NCBI GenBank assembly: GCA_900763035.1
Contig: CAAFIS010000046.1
Span: forward strand, 1-5,500
DNA length: 5,500 nucleotides
Source: Clostridia bacterium
Lineage (GTDB): Bacteria; Bacillota; Clostridia; Oscillospirales; Acutalibacteraceae
Reading direction: 5' to 3'
The notes under the pieces were generated by a model. That model ran no database searches, was not told the origin of the DNA, and saw nothing but the letters and a program-made list of their open reading frames with translations. Made by a program: the position numbers and the translations under genes. Positions 1-5,500 of this stretch are shown here, piece after piece. Each line of letters begins with the position of its first letter. Within the stretch, counting starts at the first letter, position 1.

Positions 1-2
1 CG

Positions 3-83
3 GACGGCAAAAAGCCGGACGGCAGCGCCGACGTACAGGTGCTGTTCGTCGACGGCATGACGCCCGGCAGCCGCATCCACTGA
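3..83 (+). CDS. 3' end of an unidentified gene (C-terminal 26 residues)
   Basis: Only the last 26 codons and a TGA stop are present; the gene begins upstream of the window. The frame was chosen because almost every third base is G or C (22 of 26 or more), as in the neighbouring genes, and because the other two forward frames show no such bias. The tail reads DGKKPDGSADVQVLF followed by VDGMTPGSRIH. It begins with a short repeated block (CGGACGGCA at 1-9 and 16-24) and looks like a hydrophilic linker followed by a short beta-rich end. I do not recognise the family. It ends 29 nt before valS with no terminator-like hairpin between, so the two genes are probably co-transcribed. Confidence 0.6.
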   Translation, partial: DGKKPDGSADVQVLFVDGMTPGSRIH

Positions 84-97
84 CCCCATCCGACGCG

Positions 98-105
98 AAA
101 GGAAG
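98..105 (+). promoter_or_regulatory. Ribosome binding site of valS
   Basis: AAAGGAAG lies 7 nt before the ATG at 113. It is a good purine-rich Shine-Dalgarno sequence and fixes the valS start. It lies in the 29-nt gap after the preceding gene, which leaves no room for a separate leader. Confidence 0.75.
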
Positions 106-112
106 TTGAGCC

Positions 113-2827
113 ATGGCAGAAAGAAAAGAGCTTGCAAAGGTGTATGACCCGCGCGAGGTGGAAAAACGCATCTACGATATGTGGCAGGCGGGCGGCTATT
201 TCCATGCCGTCCCCCACGCCAAGGCGGCCGACGGCAGCGAAAAAAAGCCTTACACCATCATGATGCCGCCCCCCAACATCACCGGCCAGCTGCACATGGG
301 GCATGCGCTGGACAACACCCTGCAGGATATCCTCACCCGCTACCGCCGGATGCAGGGGTATGAAGCGCTGTGGATGCCCGGCACGGATCACGCCTCCATC
401 GCGACGGAGGCGAAGGTGGTCGAGGCCATGCGCGCCGATGGCCTGACGAAAGAAGCCGTCGGGCGCGACGGGTTCCTTGAGCGGGCATGGGCATGGCGCG
501 AGAAATACGGCAGCCGCATCGTCAGCCAGCTCAAGACGATCGGCTCGTCCTGCGACTGGCAGCGCGAGCGTTTCACGATGGACGAGGGCTGCTCCCGCGC
601 GGTCAAGGAGGTGTTCGTCCGCCTGTACGAGCAGGGGCTGATCTACCGCGGCAACCGGCTGGTCAACTGGTGTCCGCACTGCCGCACCTCCATCTCGGAT
701 GCCGAGGTGGAGTACGAAACGAAAAACGGCCACTTCTGGCACCTGCTGTACACCGTCAAGGAAACGGGCGAACAGCTGGAGCTGGCCACCACCCGCCCGG
801 AAACGATGCTCGGCGATACCGCCGTCGCGATCAACGCGGAGGACGAGCGGTATGCTCATCTTCACGGCTGCCATGTGATCCTGCCGTTGGTCGGGCGCGA
901 GATCCCGATCGTGTGCGACGAGCATGCCGACATGACCAAGGGCACCGGCGTCGTCAAGATCACCCCCGCGCACGACCCGAACGACTTCGAGGTCGGCCGC
1001 CGGCACGGCCTGCCGGTGATCCGCGTGTTCACCTATGACGGGCATATGACCGGCGCCGCGGACAAAGCCGCGGCGGATGAGTCGATCGCGTCCGGCCGCG
1101 CCGCCGTGGACGAGCCGCAGGTGCTCGATTGCGGCAAATACGCCGGCATGACCACGGACGAGGCGCGCAAAGCCGTCCTTGCCGATCTGGAGGCGGAGGG
1201 CTGCCTGAAATATACCGAGGACCTGTCCCACGACGTCGGCGCGTGCTACCGCTGCGGCACCACGATCGAGCCGATGGTATCCACCCAGTGGTTCGTCAAA
1301 ATGGAGCCGCTGGCGAAGCCGGCGATCGAGGCCGTCGAAAAGGGCGAGATCACGTTCGTCCCGGAGCGGTTCACGAAGAACTACCTCAACTGGATGCGCG
1401 CCACGCGCGACTGGTGCATCTCCCGCCAGCTGTGGTGGGGACATCAGATCCCGGCGTATTACTGCGACGACTGCGGCAAAATGGTCGTGGCCAAGGGCGC
1501 GCCGGAGCGCTGCCCGGCCTGCGGCGGCCATATGACGCAGGATCCCGACACGCTGGATACGTGGTTCTCCTCGGCGCTGTGGCCGTTCTCCACGCTCGGC
1601 TGGCCGGACGAAACGCCGGAGCTGGAATACTTCTACCCCACCGATACGCTCGTCACCGGCTACGACATCATCGGCTTCTGGGTCAGCCGGATGATCTTCT
1701 CCGGGCTGGCCTACACCGGCAAGCCGCCGTTCAAAACGGTGCTGATCCACGGTCTGGTGCGTGACGCGCAGGGGCGCAAGATGTCCAAATCCCTGGGCAA
1801 CGGTGTCGACCCGCTCGTCGAGATCGAGAAGTACGGCGCGGACGCGCTGCGCTTCATGCTGGCCACCGGCAACAGCCCAGGCAACGATATGCGCTACATG
1901 ACCGACAAGGTGGAGGCCGCCCGCAACTTCGCCAACAAGCTGTGGAACGCCGCCCGCTTCGTGCTGATGAACCTTGAGGGACACGAGGTCGCGCTCTCCC
2001 TGCCCGATACGCTGGTGCTGGAGGACAAGTGGATCCTGTCCCGCTACAACGGTCTGATCCGCGCCGTGACCGAGAACCTTGACCGGTTCGAGCTTGGCGT
2101 AGCGGCGCAGAAGCTGTACGATTTCGTATGGGACGACCTGTGCGACTGGTATATCGAGCTGTGCAAGACCCGTCTGCAGGGCGAGGGCAACGGCGCGGAC
2201 GATGCGCGCAGCGTGTTGGTGTACGTGCTCACCGGCACGCTGTCGCTGCTGCACCCGTTCATGCCCTTCATCACGGAGGAGATCTGGCAGTCGCTCCCGC
2301 ATGAGGGCGAAACGCTCATGCGCCGCCCGTGGCCCACGTATACGGATGCCCTCGCCTTTTCGGCAGAGGAAAAGGAGATGGAGCGCATCATGGCGGCCAT
2401 CCGCGGCATCCGCAACCGCCGTGCCGAAATGAACGTGCCGCCCTCCCGCAAGGCCGACCTGTTCATCGAGACGGCATATCCCGAGACCTTTGCCGCCGGC
2501 GTGCCGTTTTTGCAGCGGCTCGCCTCGGCGGCCGACGTGCAGATCGGCACGTCCTTCGACGTGCCGGGCGCGGTCGGTATCGTCACCGACGCCGCCACGG
2601 TCAAGATCCCGCTGGAGGAATTGGTCGACAAGGCCGCAGAGCTTGCCCGCCTGACCAAGGAAAAGGCGAACGTGCAAAAGCAGCTCGACGGTGTCGAGGC
2701 GCGCCTCGGCAACCCGTCGTTCACCGACAAGGCCCCGGCCGCAGTGGTGGACGGCGCGCGTGCGCAGGCCGCCGCCCTGCGCGAAAAGCTGGCCATGCTC
2801 GATCAGCAGATCGCGCTGTTCACTTAA
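113..2827 (+). CDS. valS: Valine--tRNA ligase (valyl-tRNA synthetase)
   Basis: Cytoplasmic class I aminoacyl-tRNA synthetase that activates valine with ATP, charges tRNA-Val, and hydrolyses mischarged Thr-tRNA-Val. The 904 residues match the usual bacterial length. Visible parts in order: the PPPNITGQLHMGHAL block with the HIGH-type signature HMGH at residues 61-64; the inserted CP1 editing domain with TTRPETMLGDTA (226-237) and AHDPNDFEVGRRHGLP (from about 286), where Asp288 aligns with the conserved editing Asp of the Val/Ile/Leu enzymes; the catalytic core resuming at NWMRATRDWCISRQLWWGHQ; the KMSKS loop at 556-560; an anticodon-binding helical domain at about 635-780; and a C-terminal coiled-coil arm from about 835 rich in Lys/Glu/Leu/Ala. 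Two potential zinc sites are seen as Cys pairs: 187/190 with 378/381, and 451/454 with 467/470. The start is supported by a good ribosome binding site. The gene is intact and followed by a terminator. Confidence 0.98.
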   Translation: MAERKELAKVYDPREVEKRIYDMWQAGGYFHAVPHAKAADGSEKKPYTIMMPPPNITGQLHMGHALDNTLQDILTRYRRMQGYEALWMPGTDHASIATEAKVVEAMRADGLTKEAVGRDGFLERAWAWREKYGSRIVSQLKTIGSSCDWQRERFTMDEGCSRAVKEVFVRLYEQGLIYRGNRLVNWCPHCRTSISDAEVEYETKNGHFWHLLYTVKETGEQLELATTRPETMLGDTAVAINAEDERYAHLHGCHVILPLVGREIPIVCDEHADMTKGTGVVKITPAHDPNDFEVGRRHGLPVIRVFTYDGHMTGAADKAAADESIASGRAAVDEPQVLDCGKYAGMTTDEARKAVLADLEAEGCLKYTEDLSHDVGACYRCGTTIEPMVSTQWFVKMEPLAKPAIEAVEKGEITFVPERFTKNYLNWMRATRDWCISRQLWWGHQIPAYYCDDCGKMVVAKGAPERCPACGGHMTQDPDTLDTWFSSALWPFSTLGWPDETPELEYFYPTDTLVTGYDIIGFWVSRMIFSGLAYTGKPPFKTVLIHGLVRDAQGRKMSKSLGNGVDPLVEIEKYGADALRFMLATGNSPGNDMRYMTDKVEAARNFANKLWNAARFVLMNLEGHEVALSLPDTLVLEDKWILSRYNGLIRAVTENLDRFELGVAAQKLYDFVWDDLCDWYIELCKTRLQGEGNGADDARSVLVYVLTGTLSLLHPFMPFITEEIWQSLPHEGETLMRRPWPTYTDALAFSAEEKEMERIMAAIRGIRNRRAEMNVPPSRKADLFIETAYPETFAAGVPFLQRLASAADVQIGTSFDVPGAVGIVTDAATVKIPLEELVDKAAELARLTKEKANVQKQLDGVEARLGNPSFTDKAPAAVVDGARAQAAALREKLAMLDQQIALFT

Positions 2828-2841
2828 GCCGAGAATAACAC

Positions 2842-2894
2842 AAAAAAAACTGCCGCCGGGCATCCTTCGATGCCCGGCGGCACTGTGTTTTTTT
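2842..2894. terminator. Bidirectional intrinsic terminator between convergent genes
   Basis: A perfect 12-bp stem, GCCGCCGGGCAT (2852-2863) paired with 2870-2881, closes a 6-nt loop CCTTCG; one further T-A pair (2851/2882) extends it. On the + strand it is followed by TGTG and seven Ts (2888-2894), which ends the valS transcript. On the - strand it is followed by the complement of eight As (2842-2849), giving eight Ts for the leftward glycosyltransferase transcript. The hairpin starts 24 nt after the valS stop and 15 nt after the stop of the convergent gene, so the same structure can serve both. Confidence 0.93.
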
Positions 2895-2896
2895 CG

Positions 2897-4018
2897 TCAT
2901 ACACGGCAGTGCTCGTCCGCCAGCTGCTCGATCAGCGCGCCGATCTTTTCGGCGGCCTGCGGATCAACATACCGGTGCTGGCGGTCGATCATCATCGCGC
3001 GGGCTTTTTCGTCCAGCAGGCGGTCGCAGGCGGCAAGCAGCTCGCGCCGCGGCTCGTTGACCGGCAGGCTCATCCCCCGCTTGGCAAAAAAACGCTGGTT
3101 GATCGTTTCGCAGCCGGGGATCGGCGTGATGTGGATCAGCGCCGTGCCGACGACGGCCGCCTCGGTCGAGGACAGCCCGCCGGGCTTCGACAGCACCAGA
3201 TCGCACGCGCGCAGATAGTCCGCCACGCGGTCGGTAAAGCGCAGGATCGTTGAAAAGCCGCCGAAACGCTCGGTCAGCCGGTCGTGCAGCCGCTGATTGT
3301 TGCCGCAAATCACGATCGGGTGCAGCGTATCGCCGTAGTGCTTTTTCAGCAGCCGCAGGATCTGCGGGATCTGCCCCGCACCCATGCTGCCGCCAAAGAT
3401 CAGGCAATACCGCCCATCCTGCCGAAGGCCCAGCCGCGCGCGGGCCTCCGCCCGGCCGACCTGCTCGGTGAACACGCGGCGCACCGGGATGCCGTAAGGC
3501 AGCAGCCGGTCGTTCGGCAGTCCACGCCGCACGAACTCGGCGCGCAGCTCTTCGCCGGGCAGGATGTAGCGGTCGCACTCGACTTCCTCGACGAAGGGCG
3601 TGCAGGTATAGTCCGTGGTCACGAACACCGTCGGCGGCAGCGCCATACCGCGGCGGCGCATCTGGGTCACGATCTCTCCGGGGTACAGATGGGTCATCAC
3701 GATCACGTCGGTATGGTGCATTTTCAGGTATCTCTGCAGCACGCCGGCCATGCGCGCATTGGCTTGATATATCGGCGAGCGCCACGGCAGCCGCCGGTAC
3801 ATATCGCCCAGCCGGTACACCGCGCCGAAAGCGCGCGGCGATCGCTGTACCATGCCGATGTAGGTCTGATCGATGGAGCGGGACAGCCGCTTGCTGACCA
3901 GCTCGTAGGGGTCGAACAGCGTCACGCGGAAGCCGCGGCGCTCCAGCTCCTCTTTGACGGCCGCAGCGGCGCTGTTGTGCCCGCCGCCCGTTCCGCAGGA
4001 CATGATCAGTGCGTCCAT
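2897..4018 (-). CDS. GT28-family glycosyltransferase, MGDG synthase / UgtP-like (glycolipid synthesis)
   Basis: Membrane-associated glycosyltransferase predicted to move a sugar from a UDP-sugar to diacylglycerol or a related lipid on the cytoplasmic face. The 373 residues fit the two-domain GT-B fold of MurG, MGDG synthase and UgtP. The N-terminal strand plus SCGTGGGHNSAAAAV (residues 7-21) is the family's lipid-acceptor-side glycine loop. The C-terminal domain begins near 203 with LIFGGSMGAGQIP, followed by the nucleotide-sugar motif KPGGLSSTEA (278-287) and the PIPGCETINQRFF segment (299-311) with the conserved Glu and Asn. No signal peptide or membrane span is evident, as expected for a peripheral enzyme. 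The first ATG is preferred because it keeps the complete first beta strand; an ATG at codon 6 would lie just past the upstream stop. It overlaps the PlsY-like gene by 13 nt. Sugar and acceptor cannot be told from sequence; a poly-glucosyl DAG role is inference. Confidence 0.87.
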   Translation of the reverse strand: MDALIMSCGTGGGHNSAAAAVKEELERRGFRVTLFDPYELVSKRLSRSIDQTYIGMVQRSPRAFGAVYRLGDMYRRLPWRSPIYQANARMAGVLQRYLKMHHTDVIVMTHLYPGEIVTQMRRRGMALPPTVFVTTDYTCTPFVEEVECDRYILPGEELRAEFVRRGLPNDRLLPYGIPVRRVFTEQVGRAEARARLGLRQDGRYCLIFGGSMGAGQIPQILRLLKKHYGDTLHPIVICGNNQRLHDRLTERFGGFSTILRFTDRVADYLRACDLVLSKPGGLSSTEAAVVGTALIHITPIPGCETINQRFFAKRGMSLPVNEPRRELLAACDRLLDEKARAMMIDRQHRYVDPQAAEKIGALIEQLADEHCRV

Positions 4019-4617
4019 AGCAGTCCGACACGCATCCTTTCCCGTTCCTCATCGCTGCTGTGCATCCGGTAAAGCACCGCCGCCGTGATCAGCAAAAAGC
4101 CGATGGTGAGCGTCAGCATCCGGGTGACGACGATCATCCCCACTGCCGTACACAGGTACGTTACGATCGTGCGGGCAAAGTTCGGGCGGATCACCACCAC
4201 GACCGAGAAAAACACGAACATCGCCGCAAACAGCAGAAGCGGACGGGCATACGGCAGCAGCCCCAGCAAACAGCCGAAGGTGGCGGCGATCCCCTTGCCC
4301 CCGTGCAGATGATGAAAAGCCGAAAACACGTGCCCGATCACCGGCGCCGCCAGCACCGGGACGATCCCCGGTGAGGAAAGCACGTCCGTATCGTGCCCGA
4401 CATACAGCCACACCGGCACGATGGCCTTGAGCAGCTCGCACAGCAGCGTCAGCGTCCCGCAGGAGAACCCGCCGCAGATAAATGCATTGGCCGTGCCGGG
4501 GTTGCCGTCGCTGCTGTCGCGCAGCACGTCGTCTTTCCCGAACAGGCGGCAAAACAGGGCAGCATACAGCACGCTGCCCGAAAAATAGCCGAACAGGGTA
4601 AACAGCAGTGTGCGCAT
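4006..4617 (-). CDS. PlsY-like membrane acyltransferase (divergent glycerol-3-phosphate acyltransferase family protein)
   Basis: Integral membrane protein of the PlsY family, whose typical members transfer an acyl group from acyl-phosphate to sn-glycerol-3-phosphate in the first step of phospholipid synthesis. The 203 residues fit the family, and about seven hydrophobic stretches can be counted (roughly 1-25, 50-72, 83-102, 108-122, 125-143, 150-164, 168-183). Family marks: GYFSGSVLYA near the N-terminus; RDSSDGNPGTAN (33-44), which aligns without gaps to the canonical RExGSGNxGATN; ELLKAIVPVWL (61-71); and GHVFSAFHHLHGGKGIAATFG (95-115), the substrate-binding loop. Odd features: the motif-1 Ser is Asp37, the Ala-Thr pair is reversed, and the C-terminal motif normally reading like HRxNIxRLLxGxE is replaced by a charged tail HSSDEERERMRVG. 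This suggests a paralogue rather than the housekeeping PlsY, so plsY is not assigned. AAGGAG (4625-4630) lies 7 nt before the ATG. First gene of the leftward operon. Confidence 0.82.
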   Translation of the reverse strand: MRTLLFTLFGYFSGSVLYAALFCRLFGKDDVLRDSSDGNPGTANAFICGGFSCGTLTLLCELLKAIVPVWLYVGHDTDVLSSPGIVPVLAAPVIGHVFSAFHHLHGGKGIAATFGCLLGLLPYARPLLLFAAMFVFFSVVVVIRPNFARTIVTYLCTAVGMIVVTRMLTLTIGFLLITAAVLYRMHSSDEERERMRVGLLWTH

Positions 4618-4624
4618 ATCCTCA

Positions 4625-4630
4625 CTCCTT
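4625..4630 (-). promoter_or_regulatory. Ribosome binding site of the PlsY-like gene
   Basis: On the - strand AAGGAG is followed by a 7-nt spacer (TGAGGAT) and the ATG at 4617. It is a near-ideal Firmicute Shine-Dalgarno and settles the start codon. By contrast, the downstream glycosyltransferase has only a short CGGA about 6 nt before its ATG, and a better GAAAGGA too far away (about 17 nt). Confidence 0.8.
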
Positions 4631-4656
4631 CACATCAGCATTTGTCCTTCATCGGT

Positions 4657-4685
4657 ATCATAACACATCGGTCGAAAAAAGTAAA
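4657..4685 (-). promoter_or_regulatory. Sigma-A-type promoter for the PlsY-like/GT28 operon
   Basis: On the - strand, TTTACT (-35, 4685-4680, four of six consensus bases) is followed by a 17-nt spacer and TATGAT (-10, 4662-4657, five of six). The -10 is preceded by TGT, an extended -10 element. Transcription would start near 4650, leaving a leader of about 33 nt that carries the AAGGAG site. The spacing and extended -10 make it convincing, but it is unverified experimentally. Confidence 0.65.
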
Positions 4686-4750
4686 GTCCGGCATTTTTCC
4701 GGGCAAAACGATCGCCAAAGCACTTGACAGCCTCTCCGTCCCGTGTTATG
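4659..4750. repeat. 8-bp inverted repeat covering both divergent -10 elements
   Basis: CATAACAC at 4659-4666 is the exact inverse of GTGTTATG at 4743-4750. Each copy contains the TGT extended -10 and most of the -10 hexamer of one of the two divergent promoters. The likeness may simply reflect both being extended -10 boxes. The 76 nt between them hold both -35 boxes and an AT-rich patch (AAAAAAGTAAA), with no other clear operator. Confidence 0.5.
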
Positions 4751-4752
4751 CT
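4724..4752 (+). promoter_or_regulatory. Strong sigma-A-type promoter for the rightward HicB/DinB-like gene
   Basis: A perfect TTGACA -35 (4724-4729), an optimal 17-nt spacer and TATGCT -10 (4747-4752, four of six bases) preceded by TGT as an extended -10. Transcription would start near 4759, giving a leader of about 25 nt with AAGGAG just before the ATG. This is the closest match to a housekeeping promoter in the window. Confidence 0.8.
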
Positions 4753-4769
4753 CGGTCTTATCCTGTTTT

Positions 4770-4775
4770 AAGGAG
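4770..4775 (+). promoter_or_regulatory. Ribosome binding site of the HicB/DinB-like gene
   Basis: AAGGAG with an 8-nt spacer before the ATG at 4784. It decides the start of the 3'-truncated reading frame that follows. Confidence 0.82.
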
Positions 4776-4783
4776 CGTGCCCT

Positions 4784-5500
4784 ATGCAGATCCGCTGTGT
4801 TTTGGAACATAACGGCAGCGATACGCTGCTGTATGCCGTCGACTGCCCCGGCGCCTTCGCCCGCGGCAAAACGCCGGACGAGGCACTGGCCAAGCTGCCG
4901 CAAGACGTCCGCCGCTTTCTGCTCTGGCGCGGCGAGCCGCTGCCGGACACGGTAACGCCCGTCGTCGTGCAGGAAAAGAGCAGCACCCTCGCCATCGCCG
5001 ACGCGGACAGCGACGTCCTCTTCGATGCCGAGCGCGCCCCGCTGCCCGCCGACGAATACGCCGCCCTGCGCGACCTCTGCCTGCGCTCCGCGGCCGACTT
5101 CGCAATGCTGTACGCCGGTATCCCGGATCCCGACCGCAGCGTCCTGCCGCCGCGCCGCACGTTTTACGGCGACTGCCCACGCACCGCGCGGCAGATGCTC
5201 GACCACACGCAAGGCGTCAATGCCTACTATTTCGGCGAGATCGGGATCGACGCGGACAACGGCGGCTCCTTCACCGCCTGCCGTGCGCGCGGCTTCGCCG
5301 CGCTGGAGCAGGCGGCATCCGCCGCCGGTCTGCCCTCACCGGAGAACCGCGTCGTCACCGGCAGCTATGACGAGCTGTGGAGCCTGCGCAAGGTGCTGCG
5401 CCGCTTATTGTGGCACGACCGGATCCACGCCCGCGCCATGTGGCGCATGGCGCGCCGCACCTTCCCGGAAGCAGAGCTCCCGGATCCGTTCTTCTTCGGC
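4784..5500 (+). CDS. HicB-like N-terminal domain joined to a DinB-like C-terminal domain (3' end outside window)
   Basis: The open frame from ATG 4784 runs 239 codons to the window edge without a stop. Residues 1-50 (MQIRCVLEHNGSDTLLYAVD, then PGAFARGKTPDEALAKLPQDV) resemble the small HicB-type fold: a beta strand pair, a Pro-Gly turn, then the T-x-x-E-A-L helix. Residues about 90-225 look like a four-helix DinB/YfiT bundle: His141 in RTARQMLDHTQGVNAYYF, and His211 and His215 in LLWHDRIHARAMWRMA, give the three-histidine metal-site pattern of that family. DinB-fold proteins are often metal-dependent thiol-linked transferases or hydrolases, but the substrate here is unknown. The final PDPFFFG may be close to the true C-terminus. 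There is no HicA-like partner next to it, so a toxin-antitoxin role is unlikely. Its strong promoter and good ribosome binding site suggest real expression. Third-position GC matches the neighbours, so no sign of recent transfer. Confidence 0.75.
   Translation, partial: MQIRCVLEHNGSDTLLYAVDCPGAFARGKTPDEALAKLPQDVRRFLLWRGEPLPDTVTPVVVQEKSSTLAIADADSDVLFDAERAPLPADEYAALRDLCLRSAADFAMLYAGIPDPDRSVLPPRRTFYGDCPRTARQMLDHTQGVNAYYFGEIGIDADNGGSFTACRARGFAALEQAASAAGLPSPENRVVTGSYDELWSLRKVLRRLLWHDRIHARAMWRMARRTFPEAELPDPFFFG

Noticed and set aside
2044..2796. Long open frame on the - strand opposite the 3' part of valS (250 codons)
   Set aside because: It is Ser/Ala/Arg-rich with no recognisable motif, and lies fully antisense to an unmistakable valS; GC-rich coding sequence commonly leaves such antisense frames open.
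2870..3253. + strand frame starting inside the terminator hairpin
   Set aside because: Its ATG is in the terminator stem, it has no ribosome binding site, and it is antisense to the GT28 C-terminal domain.
3284..4072. Long + strand open frame opposite the GT28 gene (262 codons)
   Set aside because: No family motif, His/Arg/Gln-rich composition typical of the complement of GC-rich coding sequence, and the opposite strand encodes a clear glycosyltransferase with a good operon context.
4006..4617. Calling the PlsY-like gene a pseudogene because of its altered motifs
   Set aside because: The frame is uninterrupted, membrane segments and the GGKG loop are kept, and promoter and ribosome binding site are good; divergence with retained function fits better than decay.
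4618..4783. Possible HicA toxin, small RNA or riboswitch in the divergent spacer
   Set aside because: The 166 nt are accounted for by two promoters, two leaders and two ribosome binding sites; no HicA-sized frame or stable stem-loop was seen, only a weak 4-bp CCGG pairing near 4688-4702.
4658..5212. - strand open frame opposite the HicB/DinB-like gene (184 codons)
   Set aside because: It crosses both promoters and is antisense to a frame with a strong promoter, ribosome binding site and domain matches; its Val/Gly/Arg-rich product shows no family features.

Overview
The window looks like an ordinary stretch of chromosome from a GC-rich, low-AT-spacer Firmicute, most likely a Clostridia member of the Oscillospiraceae/Ruminococcaceae type. 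This is inference from several observations: AAGGAG ribosome binding sites with 7-8 nt spacing, sigma-A-type promoters (one a perfect TTGACA), strong G/C preference at third codon positions, a stem-loop plus T-run terminator, and a PlsY-like/GT28 glycolipid-type gene pair. No tRNA, rRNA, CRISPR array, insertion sequence or phage gene was seen.

Layout: (1) 3-83 (+) is the 3' tail of an unidentified gene. (2) 113-2827 (+) is valS, a complete valyl-tRNA synthetase whose start lies only 29 nt after that tail, so there is no room for a T-box leader directly in front of it. (3) 2842-2894 holds a strong GC-rich hairpin flanked by an A-run on one side and a T-run on the other, serving as a shared bidirectional terminator for two convergent units. 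(4) 2897-4018 (-) is a GT28 glycosyltransferase of the MGDG synthase/UgtP type, and 4006-4617 (-) is a PlsY-like membrane acyltransferase. The two overlap by 13 nt and form an operon read leftwards. (5) 4618-4783 is a compact divergent promoter region with one sigma-A promoter in each direction; both share the octamer GTGTTATG at the extended -10. (6) 4784-5500 (+) is the first 239 codons of a gene with a HicB-like N-terminal fold and a DinB-like C-terminal fold; it runs off the window.

How the genes fit together: valS is housekeeping. The leftward pair is a plausible membrane-lipid module in which a PlsY-family acyltransferase would act on a glycerol-phosphate-like acceptor and the GT28 enzyme would glycosylate a lipid such as diacylglycerol. 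The PlsY-like protein is not canonical: the Ser of its first active-site motif is replaced by Asp and its third motif is degenerate, so its real substrate is open. The rightward HicB-like/DinB-like gene has no obvious functional tie to its neighbours. The most interesting items are the divergent PlsY-like protein with its partner glycosyltransferase, and the HicB/DinB domain combination. I see no clear evidence of a wholly new multi-gene system.
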